Shown here in pieces: positions 48,566 through 61,808 of a stretch of DNA of 64,000 nucleotides. The notes beneath the pieces were generated by a model. The model saw only the letters and a program-made list of their open reading frames with translations, searched no databases and was not told the origin of the DNA. The DNA is from Lethocerus indicus (Eukaryota; Arthropoda; Insecta; Hemiptera; Belostomatidae). The stretch spans positions 15,641,758 through 15,705,757 of the forward strand of contig JACDQD010000005.1 in the NCBI GenBank assembly GCA_019843655.1, given 5' to 3'. Position numbers and translations under genes: made by a program. How positions within the stretch are numbered: the stretch's first letter is position 1; each line of letters begins with the position of its first letter.

Positions 48566-50314
48566 TTCATTATTATTTAATATGATTGGTTAAAAATTTT
48601 GCAGATTTATTACCGATGTAAATAACCTAACTAGTTCTTCATCTCCCCTTACGTTACTATTAACAGAAATTCCCAAACGAAATAACGCATATCCGCCGTG
48701 GGTATTTCTCAAGTGCCTCTCATTGCACTGCAATAAAATACCACTAAACAATTGAAATTTCAGGACATATAATTCTAATTAATTGTATCAGAAATACGGA
48801 TGGAACAATAAACTGGCGTGTGTATTTATTCGAAAATTATCAACAGAATAGAGCTGAACTCTGACACTGCTAATAAGCTTAAAATAAAGCGATTGGTTAG
48901 AAATATTATTTTCCAGGCACTTTCTTGATACATTAAAATATTAATTAAGGTAGAATTATATATATAAAGACAACCCTGCTCTTAATTTACGGAAAAGAAT
49001 GTACAATTACATTTGTATTCAGAGGGAGAAATATAGTACAACTATTAAAGTAAAAGTACAGAAATTGAGAAGGTAGAGCGTGTGTTGAATATTTCAGATG
49101 AGGTTAAAGGAGTAGTCCAGAATTATCGATTTTTTTGTTTACGTACTGAGAAATATGTGAAGTGGAGCGGGGAGTACAGTATGGGAAGAAAATATAACAG
49201 AGAGAAAGAGGGAGCGAGAGACCGAGAGAGATAGATATAGACAGTGTGCGTTTCCAGGTACCAGTTTCCGTATTTCAACGGCCTTGTTAAACTTATTCAA
49301 ATAATTTTACCCGTATACGCATTTTCCATAAAAATCTTTGTATTTTTCTTCAGACAACAGGAAGGAATTCTTCTTAATAATAATAAATACTAACATTAAC
49401 TAACAATTAGCTAGCTAAGTTAATTAGTTATGAACTAATCACTGAAAATTTAATAATAATTTAATAAATAATTTTAGATGTGACGTTGCATTCCTACGTA
49501 TTCGTGCACTAATAATACCGCTGCAATCTATTGTCATAATCGTTAATACGTGCCTTTTCCGACATTCAAATGACTGTATCAACTCTGAATTGTTTTACAT
49601 ATCAGATAATTAAAAGTAATGGTTTAATTAAAGGCGACTAAACATATTTGATAAGATCAAATATAATTATTAGATTGAGTTCCATGACTCATTGCTTTGG
49701 ATCACTGTCGTATTCTAGACCAAATCAGATAGGCAGGATAACAATCGGGATTAAAAGAAGGGAGTATCATAACGTTTTCTCCAATTGGCATAAGTTGCAG
49801 TTAAACTGGGTTCAAATCTCTTTACCCGTTATAACTTGATTGTTTATTCACTATTTCTTCACTGTTTCGAATTATTATTCCTCTTAGAACATTCCCTTTT
49901 CCCGCCCACATTTAACTGGTTTCGAAATCAGGAGGTTGTGGTGTCCAATATTTCTGTCCAACTTGGACTTATGAAAACTAACTTAATTAGAAAGTGTTCC
50001 TTGATACTGCAAAGGAACTGAAAATTGTCGGTTTGAAAATTGATACCAAAATTGACAGACAATGTAATAAATTTGTCCTCTTACTACACTTAACGACCTC
50101 TGTTTATTTCTAACTATACGAAATATTATCTTATTGTACAGCTGGATTCTTCCATCAAGCCTGTTAAATTAATTGTTATCGAGCGCGTGTTTATATGTAC
50201 ATATCTTGTTTCAAATAGCGATTGATATTAGTTAGATTAATTATGTAGAAGCCCAGCGGGTCGTCTTCTCGTATAATATAATAAATCAGTATATTCCACG
50301 AAATGACCAACTCC

Positions 50315-50520
50315 TGGGGATTTAATGTTCTCCCCGGCGACTCGAACCGTGTAACGGAGAGAACACGTAAAGACGAACAGGACAGAACAGTATAAATTAT
50401 CGTAAATATTGGGAGGAGCAAAGCGGGAACAATTAAGGTCGGACAGACCGTTTTTCTGAAAATTTCCTGCAGGTAACTGAAGCCAGACGATAAGTATAAT
50501 GGCCTTATCAAAATGACTGG
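50315..50520 (+). pseudogene. Decayed integrase C-terminal fragment in unit 2
   Basis: Same segment as at 48360, with a few extra substitutions and a short insertion near 50380. Confidence 0.65.
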
Positions 50521-52139
50521 TTATTTAATTATTATTTAATATGAATGGTTAAAAATCGCATATTTATTACCGGTGTAAATAACGTAAGTAGTTCTTCATC
50601 TCCCCATACGATACTATTAAAAGAAATTCCCAAACGAAATACCGCATATCCGCTGTGGGTACCTGTTCAAGTGCCTCTCATTGCACTGCAATAAAATACC
50701 ACTAAACAATTGAAATTTCAGGACATAATTCTAATTAATGATATCAGAAATAAGGATGCAACAATAAACTGGCATTTGTATTTATTGGAAAATTTTCATC
50801 AGAATAGAGCTATAAATGTATTCAGACAACCCCGCCCTTAATTTACAGAAAAGAAGTTACAATTTACATTAGTATTCAGAGGGAGAAATATAGTACAACT
50901 ATTAAAGTAAAAGTACAGAAATTGAGAAGGTAGAGTGTGTTGAATATTTTAGATGAGGTTAAAGGAGTAGTACAGTATATCGATTTGTTTTGTTTACGTA
51001 CTGAGAAATATGTGAAGGTGGAGTGGGGGTACAGTATGAGAAAAATATAACAGAGAGAAAGAGAGCGAGAGACCGAGAGAGATAGATATAGACAGTGTGC
51101 GTTTCCAGGTATCAGTTTTCGTATTTCACCTCCTTGTTAAACATATTCAAATAATTTTACCCGTATACGCATTTTCCATAAAAATCTTTATATGTTTTTC
51201 AGACAACAGGAAGGAATTCTTCTTAATAATAATAAATACTAACATTAACTAACAATTAGCTAGCTAAGTTAATTAGTTATGAACTAATCACTGAAAATTT
51301 AATAATAATTTAATAAATAATTTTAGATGTGACGTTGCATTCCTACGTATTGTCATATTCGTTAATACGTGCCTTTTCCGACATTGAAATGACTGTATCA
51401 ACTCCGAATTGTTTTACACATCAGATAATTAAAAGTAATGGTTTAATTAAAGGCGACTAAACATATTTGATAAGATCAAATATAATTATTAGTTTGAATT
51501 CCATGACTCGTTACTTTGGATCACTATTGTATTCTAGACCAATTCAGATAGGCAGGATAACAATCGGGATTATCAGAAGGGAGTATTATATCGTTTTCTA
51601 GAATTGGCATGAGTTGCAGTTAAACTGGGTTCAAATCTCTCTACCCGTTATAACTTGATTGTTTATTCACTATTTCATTGCTGCTTTGAATTATTATTCC
51701 TCTTAGAACATTCCCTTTTCCCGCCCACATTTAACTGGTTTTGAAATCAGGAGGTTGTGGTGTCCAATATTTCTGTCCAACTTGGACTTATGAAGACTGA
51801 CTTAATTAGAAAGTGTTCCTTGATACTGCACAGGAACTTAAAACAGTCCGTTTGAAAATGTATACTAAATTTGACAGACAGTGTAATAAATTTGTTCTGT
51901 TACTACACTTAACGACCTCTGTTTATTTCCAACTATACGAAATATTAATTATCTTATTGTACAACTGGATTCATCCATCAAGCCTGTTAAATTAATTGTT
52001 AACGGGCGTGTGTGTATATGTACATATCTTGTATCAAATAGCGACTGATATTAGTAAGATTAATTATGTAGACGCCCAGCGGGTCGTCTTCTCGTATAAT
52101 ATAGTAAATCAGTATATTCTGCGAAAGGACCAACTCCCT

Positions 52140-52345
52140 GGGATTTAATGTTCTCCCCGGCGACTCGAACCGTGTAACGGAGAGAACACGTAAAGACGAA
52201 CAGGACAGAACAGTATAAATTATCGTAAATATTGGGAGGAGCAAAGGGAACAATTAAGGTCGGACAGACCGTTTTTCTGAAAATTTCCTGCAGGTAACTG
52301 AAGCCAGACGATAAGTATAATGGCCTTATCAAAATGACTGGTTAT
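52140..52345 (+). pseudogene. Decayed integrase C-terminal fragment in unit 3
   Basis: Same segment, nearly identical to unit 2 apart from a 3-nt loss near 52245. Confidence 0.65.
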
Positions 52346-54254
52346 TTAATTATTATTTAATATGAATGGTTAAAAATCGCATATTTATTACCGGTGTAAA
52401 TAACGTAAGTAGTTCTTCATCTCCCCATACGATACTATTAAAAGAAATTCCCAAACGAAATACCGCATATCCGCTGTGGGTACCTGTCAAGTGCCTCTCA
52501 TTGCACTGCAATAAAATACCACTAAACAATTGAAATTTCAGGACATAATTCTAATTAATGATATCAGAAATACGGATGCAACAATAAACTGGCATTTGTA
52601 TTTATTGGAAAATTTTCATCAGAATAGATCTATAAATGTATTCAGACAACCCCGCCCTTAATTTACAGAAAAGAAGTTACAATTTACATTAGTATTCAGA
52701 GGGAGAAATATAGTACAACTATTAAAGTAAAAGTACAGAAATTGAGAAGGTAGAGCGTGTGTTGAATATTTCAGATGAGGTTAAAGGGATAGGCCAGAAT
52801 AATTGATTTCTTGTTTACGTACCGAGAAATATGTGAAGGTGGAGTGGGGGTACAGTATGAGAAACAAATATAACAGAGAGAAAGAGGGAAAGAGAGACCG
52901 AGAGAGATAGATATAGACAGTGTGCGTTTCCAGGTACCAGTTTCCGTATTTCAACGGCCTTGTTAAACATATTCAAATAATTTTGCCCGTATACGCATTT
53001 TCCATCAAAATCTTTATATGTTTTCCAGACAACGGGAAGGAATTCGTCTTAATAATAATAAATTGACTAATTAACATTAACTAACAATTAGTTAATTAGT
53101 TAGCTAAGTTAATTAGTTATGAACTAATCACTGAAAATTTAATAATAATTTCATAAATAATTTTAGATGTGACGTTGCATTCCTACGTATTCGTGCACTA
53201 ATAATACCGCTGCAATCTATTGTCATAACCGTTAATACGTGCCTTTTCCGACATTCAAATGACTGTATCAACTCTGAATTGTTTTACATATCAGATAATT
53301 AAAAGTAATGGTTTAATTAAAGGCGACTAAACATATTTGATAAGATCAAATATAATTATTAGATTGAGTTCCATGACTCATTGCTGTGTATTTATTCGAA
53401 AATTTTCATCAGAATAGAGTTGAACTCTGACACTATTAATAAGCTTAAAATAAGGCGATCGGTTAAAAATACTATTTTCCAGGCACTTCCTTAATACATT
53501 AAAATATTAATTAAGGTAGACTTACATGTATACAGAGAAACCTGCTCTTAATTTACGGAAATGAATGTACAATTTACATTAGCATTCAGAGGGAGAAATA
53601 TAGTACAACTATTAAAGTAAAAGTACAGAAATTGTGAAGGTAGAGCGTGTGTTGAATATTTCAGATGAGGTTAAAGGAATAGTTCAGAATTATTGATTTT
53701 CTTAGTTTACGTACTGAGAAATATGTATAGAAGGTGGAGTGGGGGTACAGTATGGGAAAAAAATATAACAGAGAGAAAGAGGGAGCGAGAGACCGAGAGA
53801 GATAGATATAGACAGTGTGCGTTTCCTGATACTAGTTTTCGTATTTCACCTGCCTTGTTAAACATATTCAAATAATTTTACCCGTATACGCATTTTCCAC
53901 AAATAATCTTTGTATTTTTCTTCAGACAACTTGAACAGGAAGGAAATCTTCTTAATAATAATAATAATAAATTCTAAAATTAACTAACAATTAATTAGCT
54001 AAGTTAATTAGTTATGAACTAATCACTGAACATTTTATAATAATTTCATAAATAATTTTAGATGTGACGTTGCATTCCTACGTATTTTTGCACTAATAAT
54101 GCCACTGCAATCTATTGTCATAAATGTTAATACGTGCCTTTTCCGACATTCAAATGAATCAACTGCTGTATCAACTCCGAATTGTTTTACATCAGATAAT
54201 TAAAAGTAATGGTTTAATTAAAGGCGACTTAACATATTTGATAAGATCAAATAT

Positions 54255-54500
54255 AATTTGCGCGGGAACAATTAAGTTCGGACAAACCGTTTTTCCGAAA
54301 ACCTCCTGTCCGGTAACTGAAGACGGACGATAAGTATAATGGCCTGTGTCAAATAGACTGGTTATTTAATAATATACTGTCTGATTTTTTTCTAGTTACG
54401 AGGCATTGCGTGAGGGTAGAAAGGGTTCACGACTCCAAGGGCACATACCCGACGCTACGCCAAGTTGCATACCCCGGTTCAGAAATGATTCTTTTCTTAT
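54255..54500 (+). pseudogene. Terminal integrase fragment at the array end
   Basis: Reads GTIKFGQTVFPKTSC, then past the array boundary into VERVHDSKGTYPTLRQVAYP. That second piece looks like the end of a Gypsy-type pol and is missing from the internal units. The array edge therefore keeps more of the source element than the units do. Confidence 0.55.
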
Positions 54501-54819
54501 CGATTAACCGCAGGAGAGATAATCACCATCAGTGAACTGGTTGTTTCCCCGGAACTAAGTTAAAATTGCAAATTCTATAAATAAATTTATAAGAATATTT
54601 TTTGTGTCATTTAATTTTTTCATACTGTACTCTTGTTAATCAATACTAATTATAAAGTATAAGAAATTATCTCAGTAAAAAATAACACATTTTTTGAGTA
54701 AAACATGTAAAAATTGTGTAAAAAATGTAAAAAATTTGCCTGTTATTTAGATGTAATATATTATTCAAGAAACCGTCCACTTGGGGCTAGAAAAGGTGGT
54801 GTGGAAGAAAGTCTGGTGG

Positions 54820-54960
54820 GGGGTGAATCACGTGATTATAGGCAGGAATTAATATGATTGGTTGAAAATCTTGCATCCGCCGATTCCTTTGTCTGAACTT
54901 ATATAAGGGGGGGGGTATGAGGTGACTCGTCGTCTCTTGCTGCCGAGTCTTCATAGGGTA
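54820..54960 (+). promoter_or_regulatory. Candidate promoter and first exon (possible LTR)
   Basis: A G-rich run (ctggtggggggtga, about 54812) is followed by TTATATAAGG at 54898 and a GGTAAGTAC donor at 54957-54965. 'ctgccgagtcttcat' resembles 'cagtcgagtcttcgt' in the putative LTR near 45150. It may be the LTR and leader of the element behind the array. No downstream frame was confirmed. Confidence 0.35.
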
Positions 54961-55479
54961 AGTACCTTTCTTCTTGTCTTATTCTTTTTTCATTATTTTA
55001 AATTCTTTTTTTAAAACATTGTTTATTCTCTTATATTCTCTTTCCTTGCTAGCTTATTTCCACATATTGTAGAAAAATTTTTATTTTAGCGACTTGCTAA
55101 AATACTGGTCGTTAAGAGGCTGTATAAACCATAGATACAATTTTAGTGTTAAAAGGAATAAATGATTCCCAAATAAGAGACCAGGGCCCCCGTTCATTAA
55201 ATAACTAACATTCCAAAATACCTTTTAATAGTTTTTTGAATCTTTATTCAATAAATTCGACTCCTTACGTTAATTAGCGCATCTGCGCCAATTTACACGG
55301 TTAAATTTATTTAACTGCTGGGTTTCAGTGGCTCACCTTGTACGACTAATAAGTTCCGTAATAAATTCGTGTAATATTAGGCAGGTAAGAGGTTTAGTGT
55401 ATTCTCAATAACCCTCCTGATCCAGTATGAGCAGATTCATGACGAGAAATAGACAAAGATGAAATTTTGATTCGATCCG

Positions 55480-55569
55480 CCGGCAAAACGAGAGTCGGGA
55501 TGTTTTATATCTTTAGGAAGAGATGAAATTTTGATGAGCTTCTTAACATCCCGACTCTCGTTTTGCCGG
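55480..55569. repeat. Perfect 25-bp inverted repeat
   Basis: Left arm 55480-55504 begins ccggcaaaacgagagtcggg. Right arm 55545-55569 is its exact reverse complement. The loop is 40 nt. The sequence 'gatgaaattttgat' occurs both outside the left arm and inside the loop. Confidence 0.85.
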
Positions 55570-56039
55570 GGGTCCGAACATTAGTTTTTTACGCAAGTTG
55601 TGCCAGTAGACAGTGATCAGAGAAATTAGAGCTCATTGCATATCGTAAGCTCATAACGGCCAATGTTACCGGTAAAGTTGTAGTTAAAGCACGCTGGTCT
55701 GATTTAACTAGGTAAAATGCGTCGAATTTTCTCGTAGAATTATATTTTCTAAGTTTGAATCCTGTAGGTAAAGCGTTCGATTTCGATCGATCGCCATTTC
55801 TCCGAAAAACCCCCCCCCCCCCTATCGAATTATGGAAGGCTGAGGAATATGGAGTGAGGTGGGGGAACCTCCATAGTGAGGAGTGGGGGAACACCATCAG
55901 GGTGCGCAACTACAACTTTACCAATGTTGCCAACTGCGCAGTACAAGCATGGTTAAAAAATATTGTTAACTTTTATTTATTTATTTCAATCAATAATCCT
56001 CATTATGTAATTGTTATTAGGCTCAGGTGGTATGGAGAT

Positions 56040-56340
56040 AAATGAGGTGGTGTTAGTGATCGGTGGTGGTTGGTGTAGTGAGCTGTGCGCGAGTGGTTTT
56101 GTTGGTGGTTGCGGCAGGAGTTTGAGTCTACCGCTGAAGGCAGAGCTCCGGAGGAACAGCATCACTCCAGTTCCCTGATTCCTGTCATTTGAGACACCGC
56201 ATATATCGACCAAGAGGCGCTTTGGTGAGTCCCTCCATTTCCTTTATCTATTTTGCATGCACCATTCTTGAATTAACTTTCAGGGTCCCCTAGGTACATC
56301 TACTTCTAGAACCCAGTTTATCACCATTTCATACTTACAA
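56040..56340 (+). other. Candidate spliced non-coding exons
   Basis: A GC-richer block (about 56040-56224) ends at GTGAGTCC. 'taactttcag' (to 56283) then opens a 57-nt segment ending at a GTAAGTGC donor (56341). No long open frame crosses it, so it may be the 5'-untranslated part of a gene beyond this window, or chance. Confidence 0.3.
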
Positions 56341-56463
56341 GGTAAGTGCACTTAAATGTATAAGGAGGTTTGTATGTAGGTGTGTGTGCACTTGTATGTA
56401 TATATAAGTATAATTAAATATTGGATTGGGTTGTTTTATAAAATTTAACTGTTTTTAACAGTT

Positions 56464-57095
56464 GTCTATGTAACATTACTACCTCGATTATAACATACTA
56501 AAACAGAATTAAATATGTATGTTCTGTACACTGACTCAATGCCATATACTCAGCAAATATCAAAATTTAAAATTTTACAATATTTTATTTTAGAAGTTAA
56601 CAATTGTTGAACAGAAATGTGAATGTGGTGCTGCTTAAAGGTAGTGAAAAAAATCAACCACATATGTTTATTGTATCATTCATCAAATTTTAATATTAAT
56701 AATTATCATAATTATTGAAATGTTATTGATATATCATATTATATTGGTATATCATTCATTATTGATATATTAGGTACATTGGCAGTGAATTCAGACATTT
56801 TGGTCAATTCATATTTATAGGACTTATATAAGGAAATGATAACATTGTCTATACAATATTACCTTGAGTATAACATACTAAAACAGAATTAAATATGTAT
56901 ATCCGGTACGCTGCTCAGTGCCATATACTCAGCAAATATCGAAATATAAATTTTACAATATTTTATTTTAGAACTTAACGATTGTTGAACAGAAATGTTA
57001 ATGTGGTGCTGCATAAAGGTAGTGAAAAAAATCAACCACATATGTTTATTGTATCATTCATCAAATTTTAATATTAATAATTAACATAATTATTG
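56464..57095 (+). repeat. Local tandem duplication (spacing about 384 bp)
   Basis: 56464-56720 and 56848-57095 are near-identical (shared 'ataacatactaaaacagaat', 'gccatatactcagcaaatat', 'gaaaaaaatcaaccacatat'). The linker around 56773-56855 has a related copy at about 57409-57490. Confidence 0.85.
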
Positions 57096-57784
57096 ATATA
57101 TGATTATTTATTATTGATATAATAGTGATATTATAATTATGAATTTTTTTTTATTTAGTTATTTTTTAATTTTTTTTATATCATTCATCAAATTTTAGTA
57201 GTATCATCTTAAAAAAAAAAATATTTAGTTTAACCGAATTTAATCATTGGAAACCACTCATTTTATTGTGTGTTAGCAGTTGTGCATTGAGCAATCTATT
57301 TTGTTAGGAAATATATTTCATTTTTTAAAGAATTATATTGTATGCTTATGATTTTTTTTTTAATGAAAACTATGCTACTTTCCTTAGTTTGGAGACACGG
57401 AAATGATTAGGTAAATTCGCAGTAAATTCAGACATTTTGATCGACTCATATTTATAGCAATTATATGAGGCAATGATAGCACTATAATACCACAATTTAG
57501 TATTGTGCATAAAACTGTTAGGCTATATGGTTACATCATAGGGTCTGTTTCTTGCAATATGCATCAGTAACAGTCATGTAATAGCATTTGTTTGCCCATT
57601 TTCTATTTCTCCTATACCAATCCGAAGAATGATACTGCCCCCTTCCTGGGCCTACTGTCAGGTGAACCCTCCCCCCTCAAACATATGAGGTGCATTAATA
57701 TGGTAGTTTCTATTATCAATTGATTACAAAAATGTTTTATACTACACATGTGTTGTACTATAGCATCATTAATTGTTCTATCCT

Positions 57785-58322
57785 GTGGCTTATATTACTT
57801 TGTTGGAGTGGAACGTGTTGGGTTACATTCAAATTCGTAAGGGTCCTAATAATTTGGGTTTTATAGGTCTCTTGCAGCCTTTTTCTGATGGTATTAAGCT
57901 TTTTTGTTTATCCTAGATATTCTAACTTTTTTTAATATTTTATTTCTCCTATGTTTATATTGTTTCTTTCTTTATTGTTCTGGGGTGTATTACCCTTTTT
58001 TTAATGTTTATTCTTTTCATTATGATGTTTTATTTGTTTGCAGTTTAGAAGATTGGGTGTTTATGGTGTTCTTTTTCTGGTTCTTCTAATGCTCTAATAA
58101 GCTCTTTTAGGTTCTATTCCCGTTGTTGCTCAGACTATTTCTTATGAAGTAAGTATGGCTTTGATTGTTGCTTGTATGTTTTTAGATTTAATTTTAGTAA
58201 TTTTATGACTTATCAGGGTGATGTTTGGTTTATTTTTTTCTTTCCCCTTTTTTTGTTTGGTTTTCTTCTTGTGAAACAATTCTTTCTCCTTTTGATTTTG
58301 CTGAGTGTGAGTTTGAATCGGT
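57785..58322 (+). pseudogene. Nuclear copy of mitochondrial nad1 (NUMT)
   Basis: Broken copy of mitochondrial NADH dehydrogenase subunit 1. Successive frames read [20 protein letters not shown], then [54 protein letters not shown] and SPFDFAECEFES, all in the gene's order. Several frameshifts and in-frame stops separate them, and one TGA makes sense only as mitochondrial Trp. The T-rich sense strand fits a gene of the mitochondrial minority strand. It cannot be functional in the nucleus. Confidence 0.93.
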
Positions 58323-58473
58323 TACAAATAGTTATTTTATATTTAAGATGGGTTATCGGTTGATAGATATATAGGTATTTATGGGAGGCAACAGTACAGG
58401 AGATTCTAGAAGAGCAGGATAGTAGACAGAGAGTGTAATAGTACAGTCAATAAGAATGTATGGTATGTAAGTG

Positions 58474-58528
<55 letters not shown>

Positions 58529-58880
58529 GTATAATGGTATGATATATAAATATTTAATGGGAGTCAGCTGGGACATGGACTGGTAAGGGTGGAGAGATGG
58601 TAGTGGTTGAGGGAGAGAGTAGGTTATTTGATCCATAATTTTTGTTGTTGTTAATTAAAGTTTAATTGTTGCTTTTGCTGTTTTTAATATGTAAGTTTTA
58701 GCTGATTTTGCTAAGTGTGAGTTTGAATCGGTTACAAATAGTTATTTTATATTTAAGATGGGATATCGGTTCATAGATATATGGGTATTTATGGGAGGCA
58801 ACAGTACAGGAGATTCTAGAAGAGCAGGATAGTAGACAGAGAGTGTAATAGTACAGTCAATAAGAATGTATGGTATGTAA

Positions 58881-58926
<46 letters not shown>

Positions 58927-59291
58927 GTATAATGGTATGATATATAAATATTTAATGGGAGTCAGCTGGTACATGGACTGGTAAGGGTGGTGAGATGGTA
59001 TTGGTTGAGGGGGAGAGAGTAGGTTATTTGATCCATAATTTTTGTTGTTGTTAATTAAAGTTTGATTCATGCTTTGGGGTTGCTTTTGCTGTTTTACATA
59101 TGTAAGTTTTTGCTGATTTTGTTGAGTGTGAGTTTGAATCGGTTACAAATAGTTATTTTATATTTAAGATAGGTTATCGGTTGATAGATATATAGGTATT
59201 TATGGGAGGCAACAGTACAGGAGATTCTAGAAGAGCAGGATAGTAGACAGAGAGAGTAATAGTACAGTCAATAAGAATGGATGGTATGTAA

Positions 59292-59355
<64 letters not shown>

Positions 59356-60515
59356 AATGGTATGATATATAAATATTTAATGGGAGTCAGCTGGTACATG
59401 GACTGGTAAGGGTGGTGAGATGGTATTGGTTGAGGGGGAGAGTAGGTTATTTGATCCATAATTTTTGTTGTTGTTAATTAAAGTTTGATTCATGCTTTGG
59501 GGTTGCTTTTGCTGTTTTACATATGTAAGTTTTTGCTGATTTGTTGAGTGTGAGTTTGAATCGGTTACAAATAGTTATTTTATATTTAAGATGGGATATC
59601 GGTTCATAGATATATAGGTATTTATGGGAGGCAACAGTACAGGAGATTCTAGAAGAGCAGGATAGTAGACAGAGAGTGTAATAGTACAGTCAATAAGAAT
59701 GTATGGTATGTAAGTATATATATATATATATATATGTATAATGGTATGATATATAAATATTTAATGGGAGTCAGCTGGGACATGGACTGGTAAGGGTGGT
59801 GAGATGGTATTGGTTGAGGGGGAGAGTGTAGGTTATTTGATCCATAATTTTTGTTGTTGTTAATTAAAGTTTGATTCTCGCTTTTGGGTTGCTGTTGTTG
59901 TTTTACATATGTAAGTTTTTGCGTGTTTGTTAAGTGGATTATTAATGATTCTATGATTCATTTTGTGATCATAGTGTTACTTGAATGAGATAGTGTTTGG
60001 AAGTAATTTTTATTATTTAGTAATTTTGATTTTAGCTCTATATTATGCACACATTATGCGTTTATGAGATAAGTTGCAACAAAGTAGCTTACCTGAACGT
60101 GGGCCTGGTAGTTTTATTTATATAATTATAGTCTTTCGGGTGGTATTATAATTTACATTAATAGTTTTGTTTGATTCAACTTATTTGATTTGGATTAGAT
60201 TTATTTTTTGTTTATTTTGGTGAAAGTATTCTATTTGTTTTAGTATTTTTATAGAAATAATTTTTTTATTGTAGTATATTGTAGTGTGAAGGTAATATCA
60301 TTTTTATTTTAAAGCAGGGTATTATAAAAGGGTTTACTAATTGTTACCATTTATTTAGTTTTCCTGAAATTAAAAGAGCTATCCTGTAGCTTATATTAAT
60401 CGGTTCATAGATATATAGGTATTTATGGGAGGCAACAGTACAGGAGATTCTAGAAGAGCAGGATAGTAGACAGAGAGTGTAATAGTACAGTCAATAAGAA
60501 TGAATGGTATGTAAG

Positions 60516-60572
<57 letters not shown>

Positions 60573-60926
60573 GTATAATGGTATGATATATAAATATTTA
60601 ATGGGAGTCAGCTGGGACATGGACTGGTAAGGGTGCAGAGATGGTATTGGTTGAGGGGGAGAGAGTAGGTTATTTGATCCATAATTTTTGTTGTTGTTAA
60701 TTAAAGTTTAATTGTTGCTTTTGCTGTTTTTAATATGTAAGTTTTAGCTGATTTTGCTAAGTGTGAGTTTGAATCGGTTACAAATAGTTATTTTATATTT
60801 AAGATGGGATATCGGTTCATAGATATATGGGTATTTATGGGAGGCAACAGTACAGGAGATTCTAGAAGAGCAGGATAGTAGACAGAGAGTGTAATAGTAC
60901 AGTCAATAAGAATGGATGGTATGTAA

Positions 60927-60982
<56 letters not shown>

Positions 60983-61347
60983 GTATAATGGTATGATATA
61001 TAAATATTTAATGGGAGTCAGCTGGGACATGGACTGGTAAGGGTGGAGAGATGGTATTGGTTGAGGGGGAGAGAGTAGGTTATTTGATCCATAATTTTTG
61101 TTGTTGTTAATTAAAGTTTGATTCATGCTTTGGGGTTGCTTTTGCTGTTTTACATATGTAAGTTTTTGCTGATTTTGTTGAGTGTGAGTTTGAATCGGTT
61201 ACAAATAGTTATTTTATATTTAAGATAGGTTATCGGTTCATAGATATATAGGTATTTATGGGAGGCAACAGTACAGGAGATTCTAGAAGAGCAGGATAGT
61301 AGACAGAGAGTGTAATAGTACAGTCAATAAGAATGGATGGTATGTAA

Positions 61348-61405
<58 letters not shown>

Positions 61406-61750
61406 AATGGTATGATATATAAATATTTAATGGGAGTCAGCTGGGACATGGACTGGTAAGGGTGGAGAGATGGTATTGGTTGAGGGGGAGAGAGTAGGTT
61501 ATTTGATCCATAATTTTTGTTGTTGTTAATTAAAGTTTGATTGTTGCTTTTGTTCTTTTACATATGTAAGTTTTTTCTGATTTTTCTGAGTGTGAGTTTG
61601 AATCGGTTACAAATAGTTATTTTATATTTAAGATGGGATATCGGTTCATAGATATATAGGTATTTATGGGAGGCAACAGTACAGGAGATTCTAGAAGAGC
61701 AGGATAGTAGACAGAGAGTGTAATAGTACAGTCAATAAGAATGTATGTAA

Positions 61751-61808
<58 letters not shown>

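Larger units (their letters stand above)
46645..54370 (+). repeat. Macrosatellite, units of about 1.83-1.96 kb
   Basis: The marker 'cttcatctcccc' with its flanks recurs at about 46686, 48640, 50596 and 52420, giving units of about 1953, 1958 and 1825 bp. Units 1-3 are complete (to about 48600, 50560 and 52385). Unit 4 stops at about 53383. A fifth starts mid-unit and is missing about 750 bp near 54255. Each unit holds a purine-rich block (gagagaaagagggagcgaga), a run of nested taattagttag/ctaactaatta-type inverted motifs, and a decayed integrase piece at its end. The short open frames repeated in each unit are not supported as genes. Confidence 0.9.

Noticed and set aside
47692..52332. Frames of 60-107 codons repeated in the macrosatellite
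   Set aside because: They shift or break between units, so there is no conserved protein. The only real coding echo is the broken integrase piece.
57904..58363. Two standard-code frames inside the nad1 copy
   Set aside because: They are out-of-frame or partial readings of the mitochondrial pseudogene.
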